Origin: Gnetum montanum
Taxonomy: Eukaryota > Streptophyta > Gnetopsida > Gnetales > Gnetaceae
Assembly (NCBI GenBank): GCA_015680685.1
Contig: MNCI01030009.1
Coordinates: 37,950-101,949, forward strand
DNA: 64,000 nucleotides
Reading direction: 5' to 3'
The notes beneath the pieces were generated by a model. That model did no database searches. It was not told the DNA's origin and worked only from the letters and a program-made list of their open reading frames with translations. The translations under genes were made by a program, and so were the position numbers. Positions within the stretch are counted from its first letter, which is position 1. Every line of letters begins with the position of its first letter. Shown piece by piece: positions 10,600 through 23,576 of this stretch.

Positions 10600-13572
10600 T
10601 TGACATAATAAAATAATATAAAATAAACATAAAAAAATTGAGTTCCCAATGTACAGATCAACCACATTACAAAATTGAGCATGGTACAAAAATTGAACAA
10701 GCACATCCTTTGATAGCATGAAGAGAAAAGAGAAGATCACATGGTTCCAGGTAGTGGAAGCTTCAATGGACCTTCTCCAACTCTAGGCATGGTTAGTGGC
10801 TGAGGTAGCTGTGGTTATTTTGCTGCTAATGCAAATTTTGGAAAAAGGTTGAAAGCATCTAGTAATGCTTTTAACTTCTCTTATTTACTCCTAGGATCAT
10901 TTATGGTCCATGCAGCTTCGTCGATGTGGGCCAAAATTGGAATATCCCAAGGACAAGGAAATATTAAAAGCAAATCCTTTATGTTCACGAAATAAGCCAC
11001 GAATTATTTGTGCTCAATGTTAAATGCTTAGATTTTGTGTTGTAGTGCCTAGTAGTCATTCATTCTTTTGGCTAGGTTCTTAGCAATTGATCTTTGATGA
11101 GTGAATTTTTCCTTGAGAACCTCGAGTTCAGTATTTTCTATTGCAAGATTTTGCTTGGTGTCTTTGTGATTCTTGAACTTGACCTCATACAATAAGTACA
11201 AGCTAGCCACTTGCATCTAAATATTAGATTGAAATTGTTTGGTAGTCAACATTGCCAAGTTCATATAGTGGAGATTGAACAACTCTATGTATTCTGTCAT
11301 CTCTTCAATCTATAGCTCCTTCATGTGGATTTTCACCTTGTTGTAAGCATCAATCCCATCAATGATGGGTTGCCATATTTCTTTGCCTTGTTGGAGTTGC
11401 TAGAGGGCCTCATTAACATTTTCATTTACTAGTTGGATATGCTTTTCATTCACCTCATTTTATAGGCCAACTTGGTCTTTGTAATGATTTCTAAATTTTT
11501 CGAATTTTAAAGGCTCATTTTTCCAAGCAATAATTTCAATGGCTGATTTCTAGCGTAAGGCATGGACCTCCTCCATGGAGAGATTATGTCTCCTTGTTTC
11601 CAATCTCCTTAATTTTGCATTTTCCCTAGTAAGCTACTCCTGCTATTGATAAATGAATTCTTCTAGCTGTTGTTTTTGCACATCAATGTTCCACATGTGA
11701 TGGTTCTCTTCAATCAAGGTTTCATTTTCCTGGTGCATCTTGATCAAGTTCCTCCATACTAAATGAGTTTTAGCTTTTACAATGGACTAATTGAAGACCA
11801 CTATTACATTTCTCCCTCTTGAAACTACTGAAAAGGTTCATCTCATGTCAATGCAAGGTTGATAAGAGTAGGTTTGGTAATTTGGGTATGCAATTTGACA
11901 ACTTCTATGGCCAAGAATTGATTATGTGGTTGAGCCATTTTAAGTTTCCATTCTAAGATGAGGCACTTACACTTTGCCTCTAGTAGCTCTGACTAGGTTA
12001 CAATGATGGTATTTTGGAAATCAAAGATATTTGGAATTGGTTGCTTAGTTTCCACCAGTTGGTCCAATAGTTCTTCATGCTAGGCTACACTCAATTTTTC
12101 GTTGATTGCCCCTACAGACATCTACACATCTCTAAGTGCAAAAACATTTAGTTTAGGCACTACAAGTGTGTTTAATGGATCAATGACTTGATTAGCAATG
12201 ATCTCTATAGCTATCTCCTGCTTCTAATGTTGAATCACCAATATGGTTGCCTCCTCACCCTCCTCCAAGTGCACCAAAAAAGAAATGACATTCCCAGAGA
12301 TCTCTAGGAATAGATGATGATGAGAGAGAGACATTGTCACCTCTCAAGAACTTGGATTTGACCTTGTAGGCAACTACATTCATTAGGTAGAAAACATTGA
12401 TCCACCTCACTTCATCTGGCTAATTGTACAAGACACTTCTCTAAGGTGACTCATGGTTAGTCTGTACACAAATCGGTCTCTACCACTAGTTTCTACCTAC
12501 TACTTCCATTGTTGCAAGAGCTACTCTCAGATTTTCTGCATGTGCTCAACCACAATGTGGGCCTCTGGTGGTTGCTCATGAGTAGGTGGTGGAGATGGCC
12601 ATTGTTGCTCCTCTTTTGTGATCATGGTAGGTGTCTTATCCTTCATCATCTCAGCCCATGAAGCATTAGGAGCATGCTTGAGTGTATCATTTGTGTAGTA
12701 GACTATCCCTACCCTTTTGCGTAATTTTCAAATCAATCAAGGGAAGGGCACAATTTTTCTTCCATTTTCATTCTCCTTGAAACACTTCTTTATCTCTGGA
12801 TAGAGTAGTTGTGGAAGGTTTGCTAGAAATTTCCTACTTAGAGTGGTGCATGCTCAGGAAGAAAAGGATGTTACCTTACTAGGCCTCACCATTGGATTGA
12901 GGTGATAGGCCACTATCTTAAAATAGACTCACTCCACCAATGTAAGTGCACCAAACTCCTACAGTAAGCCCCATAACATCACTGAGTCCACCCCTTCTTT
13001 GCTCTAGGATCAACTTATGTAGATAGCTCGACCAACTGTATTCCTGCATTAGGCAACACAAGGACCTATGTAATGGCTTCTACAGAATTGAACACTTGGA
13101 TGTCCCTAATTTTCATAGTAGCTCCTACTCTCATGTTGTTCTAGAAAAGATACATTTCTTCCATGTACCACTCCCCACTAGAAGTGATGATTGGACACAT
13201 GGAAAAGGCTTGTAGTTGAGCTCTGACATCTTTTGGAGCCCACTCAAGGAATGGCCCAAAGTTTAGCTCTTGGAGAACTAAGTGTGGAAGCTCATGGCTC
13301 TCAATTATATCAAGGTAGGCCTATGTGAGTGTGACTTCTAGTCTAGGTATAGGGCTTGGCACTTCACCTCATTGTGAGTGTTCAGATGTAGCTTCCTCTT
13401 TAGGAATTTGCTAGAAAAATTCCACCTTGTCCTCATCTCTAAGAGGTCTCGTTGCATGGATTGCCTCAGCCTATTCTTGACCATGTTCTTGTTGGCCTCT
13501 TCTTCCTTTGGGTCATTTCTTCCATGGTTGCGATGGTCCTTCCTCTTGCAATCTCTTTGGTCTTGGTGCCAT
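10600..13572 (-). pseudogene. Third coding region of A (post-integrase), with coiled coil
   Basis: Starting at an ATG (13572) right after a candidate splice acceptor, a minus frame can be followed through many stops and shifts. A basic, Pro/Arg-rich start is followed by a middle section with readable blocks such as LQELNFGPFLEWAPKDVR and IRDIQVFNSVEAI (about 13300-13060). A long Lys/Glu/Leu-rich stretch (about 11800-10950) has the look of a coiled coil, with runs such as ENAKLRRLETRRHNLSMEE and NTELEVLKEKF. The family is not recognised. Athila elements can carry an envelope-like ORF in this place, but I see no obvious membrane segment, and a nuclear or virion-associated coiled-coil protein is as likely. 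The open stretch 13586-13338 belongs to a different frame. Confidence 0.6.
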
Positions 13573-13866
13573 CTGTAACCACACATAACAATGGGTTAGC
13601 AAATATTATGTAACTTAGAATGACTAGAATACATTATCTCATAGGGAGGTTACACTTGGCTAAGGTGTGATTATGGCTGGATGGATTATGTATTTAGTTA
13701 TTAATTTAATCTTTGGTTTATCGAAGTTTTTGGGAGGGTTAAATTCTCAAAAATTAATGATTTAATAGCATTTTATATCTTAACCCTTTAGGGGAGTTAG
13801 GAAAAGTTTCAAAAAAAATTATCATAAAAACCTTGAGGTTTGCTATCCCCATGACTAATAGCTTAC
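13573..13866 (-). other. Candidate intron before the third ORF of A
   Basis: The minus strand has a strong donor (AGAG then GTAAGC at 13866-13861) and an acceptor (GTGTGGTTACAG ending at 13573) 294 bases apart. The ATG of the third coding region follows the acceptor directly. The stretch between is AT-rich and non-coding. Confidence 0.5.
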
Positions 13867-14005
13867 CTCTAGTAACTGCAAGATTGAAAAATGAGGTGAT
13901 TTAGATAAATGGTGTGAGTTATAGGCTTAGAAAGGTTTTGGGCTCTAAAAATTGCAAAAAATCCTTGGGAATTATGGACCAAATGTGAAAAATTAAAAGT
14001 GTTTA

Positions 14006-14110
14006 GTGGTATATATACAATTTTTACATTGCGTTGATAGGACCTTGTCAACGAGGCCTCATCAACAATGTTGGCTATGTCAATAGGGCCTCGTTGATGC
14101 AATTGTTGAC
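14006..14110 (-). promoter_or_regulatory. Internal promoter-like cassette of A
   Basis: On the minus strand a motif cluster (GCATCAACGAGGCCC, GAGGCCTCGTTGAC, GGTCCTATCAAC) is followed by TATATATA at 14017-14010. This copies the layout of the LTR U3 of A (same motifs, then TATA), although the downstream sequence is not the LTR. It lies about 145 bases upstream of the candidate intron donor. Confidence 0.5.
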
Positions 14111-15540
14111 CACCATTGACCAAGTCAAAGATTAAAAATTACAAAGCCATTTTGAATGAAATTAGGGTAAAATGGAAGCCCAAACAACCATGAACATGAT
14201 AAAAATGTCAGAAGAGTATGTTGTAGTTCCAAAAATTGATAAAATTAAGAAAATTGGAGAAAGAGGATGGAGAATGAAAGTTCAATGAGCACAAACTAGT
14301 TTGCACAATGGAATATGTGAAAAATAGGATTGTAGCAATATCTAAGGTAAACAACTTAACTAACCAAACCAAGAGATATGCAAGTGGGTCCTTCCAATAG
14401 CAAGCACATGCCATTGTTACCCTTACATAATCCCAACTTAGGAGTTTGTGGGCCTCACAATTGATTAATGGTCATGAAATGTTAAAGACCAGCCAAAAAG
14501 AATCTATCTAAGTATTCCAACACATCATACTAAGACATCAAACATAACATAGAAATCGACAGTGAGGTGAGTAATGTAAACATAGATGGATGACTGAGAA
14601 GGTGAAATGGAATCTTGAATTAAGGTCGTAAGAAGTCCCTTGTGGAATATGTGTTTAAAATGACCTGAGAAGATCCATCCTTAGTCCATACCAAAACTAA
14701 CCTCTTTTAGTGACTTTGCATCACCACTCCAAGACCGATTCATCCCCTCAATACATAAGAGTGCTTTCACAAAATAATGATCATTCCATAAAGAGAAGAA
14801 AAGAGAAGTAGAAAGTGAGAGAGAAAGAAGGCCTTAGTTAGAGGGGACCTTCAGGCATGGGTAACATGTCTTTTTAGTCCCATAACCAATGCTTATAGCT
14901 CATGTATTTGTTTAAGGGGTGTGCTTTGAATTTCCATAATATTTTTTTAAAAAAATTTTGTTTGTATTTTTTTTTTTGAATTTTTGGATGGGAACCACAC
15001 CATGCAAAGACTTTATTTGACTTTCTATTAGTGGTTAGAATAGAATGGTAAGAAGTTCATGAACAACACCCAAGCACTCAAGTAGAAGGGCACAGAGAGT
15101 ATTGAATCTCCTTGAAGTCACATCCTCTACAAACCTTTGAATCCTTTCCAATTCCAAAACTACGAAGGTCACAAATTGTTTAAAATTTTGTATAATGGAA
15201 GGAATATCAAACTCCTAGAACATGGAAAACCATAGAGTTTATTGGATGGGATAATGATGTGGACTCACTCCTTGTTTTATGAAAAATAAACTATGTCATA
15301 GTCATCAGACAATAAAATTAAGAAATAGAAACCAGACATTGACAATCACAACATTAAATACAAACCATTATTAGTAAATAGCAATAATGACACCGTGTCC
15401 TATGGTAATAAAACACTTTTATTAGTAGAAATAATAAAAAATCACACACAAACAAAGAAAAGTAACAAATATATATATATATAAGAAAGTGTAAACTAAT
15501 CAAGAAAGGTGAAACATACTAACAATGTTGTAAAACAAAA
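14111..15540 (-). other. Non-coding stretch between integrase and promoter cassette of A
   Basis: No domain is readable. There is a purine-rich tract at about 14793-14835 (plus strand), a T-rich stretch near 14941-14980 and a short (AT)n run at 15470-15483. Confidence 0.4.
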
Positions 15541-16900
15541 AATTTAGAACATCAATAGAATGAAAAACCTAAAGAAAATGGTAAAATCAACAAAGTGTAA
15601 AATAAAAATGTGTAAAACAAAAAGGTGAAAGGATGAGGAGCCATGTGGATGGTGATCATGGATGGCCATCTCCCCACAACTATGTTGAAAGGAGGAGATC
15701 TGAAAAATGGAGTGTGGTTGTTCATCCATTAAGGTGGTAGTTGCACTCGCTTGTCTTGGTTCTAGGAAAGGTTTCACTTGTTGGATGTTGATCAACTACT
15801 TTTTATTTGGGCTTTCAGACTTGTAGATTAACGTAGCCCTATAAAGAATGGTCTAATCAATTATATAAGGTCCTTCCCATAACATTTGGAACTTTGTCTT
15901 TTCTGGTACATGTGTGAGGTTCTAGTAAAGAACCTTATCTCCTAGTTGAAATTTCACTTTTTGTATTTTGAGATCACGATGTTGCTTGTTAAATGCCTTG
16001 TGCACCACATTCAAAGGTAGGGCTACTAATCAATTTTCATCTAACATGTTGAGGTTGAATAGTATTTCTTTTTGTGCTAGACTTATGTCAAGATTTAGAT
16101 CACAAGCTATTGAGTGTATGGAGCTTGGATTGAATTGGGAGTGTTGGAAATTTTTCATACATTAGCTCATAGGGAGAGTAGCCAATAGGAAGTTTCCATG
16201 TTGAGTGGTAGGCCCATAGGGCATCGTTGAGTTTTGTGCTCCAATCTATCCTATATTTTCTTATGATCCTTGTTAGGATCTTTGTGATTTCCCTATTAGT
16301 TACCTTTGCTTGACAGGGCTTGGGGGGTGATAGGGTATTATTAGTTTATGTTCAACCCCTAAGTGTTGCATAAATTTTCTAAAAGTGACACATGTGAAAT
16401 GAGTTTCATTATTAAAAATTAGTGCATGTGGCATCCCAAACTTGTTTACAAAATTTTGTTGTACAAATATAGTAGTAGTGGATGATGTACAATTAGCAAT
16501 AGCTACTATTTCTACCTATTTTGTGCAATAGTTAACTGCTACAATGATATACATCATTTCATTGGACATGGTTGTGATAGAACCCATGAAGTTAATGCCT
16601 CACATGTCAAAGGGATCTAGTGGTTGAATCCACTATTGAAGATCTTCCATTTGAGTGGTCATCCCATCATCTCATTGACAATGTTCGCAAGATTAAAAAA
16701 ACTATGAACATCCATAAAAATTTTAGGCCAATAGTATCCTGCCATTAGGACTTTTATGACCTTGTGTCTCCTTGCATAGTGGCCTCTGCAAGGCCCTTCG
16801 TGAGCATCCTAGAGAATGTATAATTGATCTTGATTAGGGACACACCAATGAATCAGGTCATTAATGCACACCTTGTAGAGGTGTTCATTGATTTCCATGA
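15541..16900 (-). pseudogene. Integrase region of A
   Basis: The minus frame around 16860-16690 shows the zinc-finger region: DQLYILYDAHEGPCRGHYAR, then AGYYWPKIF. The two His remain, but the Cys pair that should follow is replaced. Further on, core fragments can be read across shifts (KFGMPHALIFNNETHF near 16430, where the catalytic Asp of the DN motif is changed to Asn; EHKLIIPYHPPS near 16330). Stops are frequent and the enzyme is dead. The Pro/His-rich minus frame at 15795-15544 may be its tail or spacer. Confidence 0.8.
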
Positions 16901-17078
16901 AGTATTTATCCTAATGAAGAAATTGTTGCTTCTTTCTAAAGTCAAGATCTTGTGGAATCTCTTAAGTGAGAAGATAGGTGAGGATGCCATTATACTAAGT
17001 TGTTTCTATGGGCACTTGGTCATTTAGTGCACTTGCAAGGAGGAGTTCATCTAGAAATTGATCAAAGAGTGGGCTTTC

Positions 17079-17330
17079 CTACTCTTTATTATCACATCTT
17101 AAGTGAGAGAGGTGGTCAACAATCACATTGTTAGTCCCTTTTTGATCTACCATCATGAGATAGAATTCTTGCAAAATCAAGAGCCACCATATGATACAGG
17201 GGCTCACCATTGGCTTGTTTAATAGGAAGCAGATGGAACTATGGTTTGTGTGCACAAATATTTTATAACCAAGCACATAGCACCTAAATTTTTCAAGAGA
17301 ATTCAACACTGCCATTAATTTTTTCTCCAT
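17079..17330 (-). pseudogene. RNase H region of A
   Basis: An 83-codon open stretch matches Ty3/gypsy RNase H: EKKLMAVLNSLEKFRCYVLG, then FVHTNHSSICFLLNK (the usual Asp of the TDH block is Asn here), and a C-terminal NNVIVDHLSHL. It directly continues the RT. Confidence 0.8.
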
Positions 17331-18420
17331 GGTGGTGTAATTAAGCTATGCACCTACAATGCTTTGGCTCACATAGTGGATGTAATATGGACATTTCTTA
17401 TTGTCCAACTATGTAAGCATTTCTTCTAAAGCATAATTAATGCATCCATAATTATGTGAAATGATTTGGACCAATTTGATTCTAATAGAATTGGAGTTTC
17501 TACAAGTTTTTCCTTCAACTATTGGAATGCATGTTTGCATTCCTTGGTATAGATGAATGAACCATATTTCTTCATTAGCTTAACCAATGACTTTGCAATT
17601 TTAGAAAAATTCTCTATGAATCATTAGTAGTAGCCAGTATTTCTAAGGAATGATCGAACGTCTTTAACTATCTTTGGTTGGCATGTTATTTCTTGGATGA
17701 CCCTTATCTTCTTTAGGTCCATCTCAATCCCTTCTTGTAAAATTTGATGCCCCAACACAATGCCTTATTGGACCGTGAGATGGCTCTTTTGCCAATTAAG
17801 TTGTAGATTTATTTCCAAACATCCTTTTAGTACTTGCTTAATATGGTTCAAGGCTTGCTCAAACGTAGCTCCATAGGTGGAGAGGTCATCCATGAAGACT
17901 TCCACACCACTACTAATTTGCTACTAAAAGATGCTAAGAACTAGGCGTTGAAATGTTGTAGGGGCATTGCATAGATCGAATAGCATCTTATAATATGCAA
18001 ACGTTCCTCAGGGACTTGTGAATGTTGTCTTGGCTTAATCTTCTAGCACAATCTAGATTTGGTTATAGCCACTATAACCATCCAAGAAGCTATAATAGTA
18101 ATGTTTGGAGATAGTGTCCAACACTTAGTCCACAAATGATAATGGAAAATGATCTTTAAATGTTGCCATTTTCAATAGCCTGAAGTTGATGAAGACTCAC
18201 CATTTTCCACCTTTCTTTGGCACAATTATGAGTGGGCTAACCCACTCACTATCCACGATGGGATATATAAACCCTATGTTGAGGAGTTTCTCTATTTCCT
18301 CCTTAATGATTTGCTTCAATTTGGGGTTTAGCTATCTCTACAACTACCTTCTTGGCTTCATGAATGGGTTGGTGTAAATGTGATATTAGCATATCCTTGG
18401 ATCGATTCCAGTCAACTTGG
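17331..18420 (-). pseudogene. Reverse transcriptase of A
   Basis: Fragments in several minus frames follow RT order. The catalytic block reads VEVFMDDLSTYG near 17905-17875 with both Asp retained, followed by the HI..VL...LEINL region, KSHLTVQ, VLGH and FLRN(T/A)GYY near 17660-17620. More than ten stops or shifts break it. Confidence 0.85.
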
Positions 18421-19478
18421 GATATGACAAGCAAATGTTGTTGGCCATTTTTTAACCACTTTTAATAGCTTTTCTTTTTATTCAGGAGCAAGTTTGACAT
18501 TGATTATGATTGGCTTACTATTGTTTAAGAATGCATACTCTATGCTAGTTGGTAGAGTTTTCAACTCTAGGGGCTCCTACTTGAAGTTATCTAGGATTTC
18601 CAACTCTCCCCAATAGGTATCATCATTTTTATCATCAAAAAGTTCATGATGAATTTGCTCAAGTTCATCCATGCTTTCAACATAAGCACATGTTAGGCTC
18701 TCAATTGATTCCATGCATAATGTGCTACTTTTTAAGTTAGTTATCAACCACTAGATGCCCTCCTATTTTGTGGCTACTATGTATAGACACCTTTGAATAT
18801 CTATTTCTTGTTCACATTGATTGCATTCTTTAATGTATGTACTTTTGATGGACCAAATATTTTACATGCAATTGCACCTATTATCACTATATGTGATGCA
18901 TGGAATATGCTTTTTTCCTAGCCTTCCAAATTCATTTTCCTTGGAGATTTTCAAGGAGAGGTCCCATATGCCCATTCGTGCTTTGATCATGCTTAAACAT
19001 ACCCTTTCCATAATGATGGGGAATTTGCCTTTTTAGTTTTTGACCTTAATCATCAGAAAATTCATAGGATAGGACCACCCACTAACTATGGTCACAATGT
19101 CCTCCCCCAATTCCATGGAAATAGTGATTGACTAGTTTGTCAATTCTAAATAGATGTTGCTCTTCTTAAGAGGTGGTAGGTTCTAGGCCTTGTACATGTC
19201 ATGAGAGATGAGATTAACACCAAAACTAGAATCAAAAAGGTGCCTTGCATGGCTCATGTCTAGAAATCTATAGGTAAATGAGTGCACTTTCAAGGTAAGA
19301 TCTTTTCATGGGAAGATTACTAGCCTTGAGCTAATTAGAAGCAACATGAGTTAACCTCACAATGTAAATCTGAGGTGAAATTTGGTTTGAATGGCATGCG
19401 AAGGTGTTTGATGCAGAGGATGAGGATGTTGGAGATGTAGGGCAGATAACCACATGAGGTTGTGAGGATTTGGGAGGA
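18421..19478 (-). pseudogene. Protease and linker of A
   Basis: The active-site block reads LFDSSFGVNLISHDMY at about 19262-19210; the Gly after Asp-Ser is Ser, so the site is altered. The following region shows the hydrophobic blocks of an aspartic protease (ITISMELGEDIVTMVSGWSYP near 19125-19060) and then a variable linker to RT with several stops. Confidence 0.7.
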
Positions 19479-21480
19479 CTATTGGATAGAGAAAAAGGTT
19501 GTTTCATAGTTCAATTGTCCAAACCATTTAATAGAAAAGCCAGTTATCAATGTATAGCCCTTGTAACATTTCATTGTTGCGGCTATGTAGGAATTTCTCC
19601 CTGCATGGACTGAGTAGGAGGTAACTAGGTTGAGGGTACAAGGATGTGTGCAAATGGATGTGGAGGGTGATATGAATATGAATTCTCTTCCCAAGTGGAT
19701 GGCGATCGTATCCAATGGTACTTTGGAGTGTAATAGTGATGCTTGTAGAGCTTCTTGGAGAAACAAGTTACTAAACATAGTACCCATATGGATCTGGTTT
19801 CCTATAAGGATACTACTACCTTGATGGTGGTATTTCCCATAATTGTAGTTGGTGTCATTTTTGGTATTGCTCATATGGTTGTGGTGGAGCTCCACTTGGA
19901 TAATAAGCTTGTTGTTGTTGTTGGAACTACCTTGGATTGGCTTGAGGATAAGGTAATCATTTGGGTGCTTACCTATGTGCTAGTCGAGGATTCAATGTGT
20001 ACAACCTAGACTCTTGTAAGTGTGAAACCATAGGGAAACATCCCTTTGGATGTTCATATTAATATATGTCACAACTTGGATCATTATCAAGGTTAGTTTC
20101 TACAACTTCCTCTATGGTAGCAGCTTTGCCCTTACCTCTCTGGTAGGCATGTTTAGCTTCTTTTCATCTCCTATGTTCATGATCACTATTCTGTTCTTTG
20201 GATGCTTTAGTAATCTTCATAGTAGTTTAGAAATTCTTATCTAAAGAGTTCCATAATTTATCAATCTTTTTCGAAATGTCAAAAACAAATTTTTGAATAG
20301 GCAAGGTTTTTCTACTCATCACTTCATTGAGTGGTAACTCCTCCTTCTCACAAAATCAGACCTTCCTTTTTGTGATGGAAGGATCCCTATTATACTCTTC
20401 TTCACTTTTCCTTTTTTGCAGCTCATTTTCTTCTTTTGCTAACTACTCTATAAGCCTTTGGATTTGATAAGCTCTTAATTCAAATAGTCTCCCTTATGCA
20501 TAAACCCTAAGAGTTCTTCTAGTTTCTTCTCTAAGCCCATCTATGATGTGGTAGAGCTATTCCCTTTGAGAATAACCATGACTAGGGCATCAATGTATGA
20601 GTGAATAATATCTACCCATGGTGGCATCCAAGGGTTCATGTATTCCTTGTTTCTAGCCTTGGATTTTCCTTCTCAGGTTGGACACTTTGGAGTATGTCTG
20701 GTATTTATCATTAAATAGTTTTAACATGGTACTCCATTGGCAAATGGATTCCAGCTCCAAGGACTGGTAATAGCTTTTAGATTTCTTGACGAGTATTCTA
20801 GAAAAAAGCTTAAGCTTTTTCCAATCATTTTCAATGTTTTATAAGGCACATGCATGATGGAAAGCTTGTAGATGTGTCTACAAGTCAAAGTACTATCCCC
20901 CCTCAAATCTTGGGATAGTATTCATGTTTAAGTGTTTGATCCTACTATTGTTCACATGCTTGGTTGGGACCTTTATTGCCTTTGCAATGTTGAGCATGCT
21001 TCGAGTCATTAATAGTTGTTCATCATCATCATTGCTTTGATGACACTGATGATGGTTTTTGCCACCTCAACACTCTTGATGACCTTGATGGTCATTATTG
21101 TCTCATTTATTACCTTCATCATGATTATTTTGACAATGACATTTATGAGAACCAGCAGATGAAGAGGAATATTCAAAATCAAATGAAGAGGATGGAGTGA
21201 AAGATGGACCATCACTACCACCATGGTGTCCAGCACCACCTCTTCGCTCATTACGACCACCATCCTTAGATCCCTTGCCATTGTCATGTTTACCTGAGTT
21301 CCTACCTTGACTATCACTTTTCTTAAAGCTAGTTTATGAATAGTGGATCGTAGGTCCAACACCATACTCTCATTACCAACAATAGGGGGTGGAGAATATT
21401 CATGTTGAGAACCTTCAAAGGAAGGATCGTCATTGTCATCTTGATTTAGTTGAAACAAGGGATTAGTGAAATGTTTTCTC
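19479..21480 (-). pseudogene. Gag region of A
   Basis: The reading uses several frames. Near 20710 the minus strand reads MLKLFNDKYQTYSKVSNLRR, closely matching the gag of element C (LELFNDKYQTYFIVSNLRK at 43450-43510). An acidic N-terminal section (SFEGSQHEYSPPP, 21458 onward) and a Tyr/Pro/Gln-rich C-terminal section (YYPSGAPPQP near 19890) also match C. The long minus frame at 19479-19895 is partly out of phase with this. Confidence 0.75.
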
Positions 21481-21945
21481 CTTGTAGCCTTGGGGTGCTT
21501 CTTTTGGTGTCGATCTCTCTTGCATTGTGTTTTAGTGGGATGATAGTCCTAAGTATCATAACCATTCATAACATATTCCTTATGAAGATCTAAAATGTCC
21601 AACTTCTTAAGAGTTTTAAATAGTATCATGGGCATAGATTGATCAGGGGGCAAGACAATGTTACCCTCCATGTCATGCCATCGTAGCTACTCATCTTGAT
21701 GTAGGATGAAGGTGAATTTTGGTACATACTCATCTAGATGAGTATATACCACTTTGCACTCCTGTGGGATTGGTGGTTTAACATCTTCATGCTTGTGAGA
21801 AGAAGAAGAAATTTTATAAAACAAATAAAATTATTAGTGTGCTTTTGTAATTGAATATTTTTCAAGAGTGATGTTGACCTTGGGTCCATCCAACAATGTT
21901 AATAATGGTTACTAATCCTAGATAGCACATGTTTCAACAAACAAA
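21481..21945 (-). other. Leader of A
   Basis: The stretch between primer site and gag is non-coding, with a basic, Arg/His-rich start of the gag frame possible near 21560-21480. Confidence 0.4.
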
Positions 21946-21965
21946 GTCCCCAGCAATGACATCAA
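21946..21965 (-). other. Primer binding site of A (Asp-type)
   Basis: The minus strand reads TTGATGTCATTGCTGGGGAC right after the LTR end. It differs by a few transitions from the TTGGC-type site of element C at 42143, and both resemble the tRNA-Asp site of Athila elements. Confidence 0.7.
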
Positions 21966-22780
21966 TGATGAGTGACAAGGTACCCCTATGTCTAACCATA
22001 TAATCACAAAGCATTCATGTGTAATCCAGTCAAATTTCATGGGCTTTATAGTTTCTAGTGCACTAGTCTTCTAGGTAGTGAACCTTGCCCTAAGGTCATT
22101 CATTGTCTTTTCGATTACACTTGTCAAGTATAGAGGTATGGTTAAGTGAAATCAAGGCATATGATTTTTATCATTTTATATTTTATGTTCTATGGTGCTT
22201 TGAAGAGAGAGATAAAGTAATTTAATGACTAACTTAAATTAACTAACTAACTGATCTCTAACTAGTCCTAACATAAGCATCTAGACCCACTTTTTATACA
22301 CATCTTGTACCCACATATCCACTNCGAAGTACTTATCTAATTAATCTATTTAGCTTATCTCACTTAATTACCTCATTAGCTTAATTACTGGAAAACATTG
22401 AATAAATAATTGAAAACATTGAACGCATGGATAAATATCTAAACTATTCATAATGTGGCAAAGTTTATCAAGAAGCTCATCTTTATTGCCACACACACTA
22501 CCATGCTCAAGTACAATAGTGCTCAAATAAAGATTTGTACACTCAATGACTCTTACTACAAGCACTCCAGAGAAATAGTCTAACTTCCAAATGTCAAAAC
22601 TATAAGAGTTCAGCTACTATTCTTAATATGATGCCATAAATGCAACTGGTGAGAATGTATTTGTAGCCCAAGACAAACCCCTACATCGACAAGGTCGTGT
22701 CAATGCAATAGACTATGTTGATAAGGCCTTGTTGATGGGGCCTAGTCAATGGGGCCTCATCGACATAATAGACTGCATCA
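21966..22780 (-). repeat. 5' LTR of A
   Basis: It aligns with 9604-10490 from TGATGAGTGACAAGG to about CTGCATCA. It lacks a roughly 80-base section present in the left copy (near the single N at 22324, so a sequence gap is possible). Its U3 end shows the same GGCC/TCGA motif cluster at 22685-22775. Confidence 0.85.
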
Positions 22781-23576
22781 ATGGCTAGAACACCAAGGGG
22801 TTCGCAGGTGCAAAGCCTAACCTCACGTCTACGCAAGGGCCTTACTAAAGGTAGAGACGGGGTGCCCTAAATGGTCTTGTTAATTGAATAGGGACTTATG
22901 TAATTTAAATGGTGTGAGTACAAAATGACACTAAGTGTTAGGTGATGTCAATGGTGTTAACAATGTGAACAGTACCAAGTGCAGTCGGTGTGAACAATGC
23001 CGTGTGTAGTTGATGTGAACAATGCCGAGCATAGTTAAGTTTTCTAGTAGAAAATGAGCATGTCAACATGTAGGGATCATCACCCAACTAGAGTTGTTGG
23101 ACAAGATGTGAACAAAATGTGAAAAAAATGCAAGGGAGGAAGAGAAAGAAATAGAACACCACCTCAAATGGGGTTGAGTGTAGTTAACACCAAAAGGGAT
23201 TCAAAAAGTATGTAGTGTACAACAGGTGTAGTGGAAGCGTAGTCATAGTTTCAATGATGTCAGGATGTGAAGTTTGGTGCTTGCCGTGATGTACCATGCC
23301 TACTGGGGCTACAATGTACTATGTGATGTTCTTTGCCTCTTTTCTGGTGTGGTGTGCTCTAGGTCTTGTTCACCCAAGGATCTAAGTGCTAAATGCAAAA
23401 ATGCTAGATGCCAAATTAAAATTTCAACCCCTAAAATGTTGGGGCATAGGGGCATTTATAGGCGTAGGATTAGCCCCAAATGTGGATCGTGCAGCATGTG
23501 GTAGAGTGATAGGTGGGCTATGCTCTAGGGTAGTTGGGACTACTTTCACTCCAACTATGCTCTTCTACTAATTGAA
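22781..23576 (-). repeat. Probable LTR fragment of an Ogre-like relative
   Basis: The layout recalls the U5/R part of the B LTR: a GC-richer end, then repeated GTGAACA phrases (GATGTGAACAATGCCG twice, about 25 bases apart near 22985-23035), and a minus TATA (CTATAAATGCCCC near 23463-23451). No protein domain. The assignment is by layout only. Confidence 0.35.

Larger units (their letters stand above)
9604..22780 (-). mobile_element. Element A: Athila-type Ty3/gypsy retrotransposon, antisense
   Basis: Two LTRs (9604-10490 and 21966-22780) enclose, in minus order, an Asp-type primer site, gag, protease, RT, RNase H and integrase, then about 5 kb with an extra coding region. PR-RT-RH-INT order defines Ty3/gypsy; the primer site, long post-integrase region and size suit the Athila group. 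All frames are broken. No matching 5-bp target duplication is visible (TTAGT on the left, ATGGC on the right), so the flanks may have rearranged. Confidence 0.9.

Noticed and set aside
19479-20009. Overlapping long frames on both strands (138, 64 and 84 codons) in the gag tail of A
   Set aside because: The alignable gag reading lies in other phases; these are by-products of a Tyr/Pro/Gln-rich segment.
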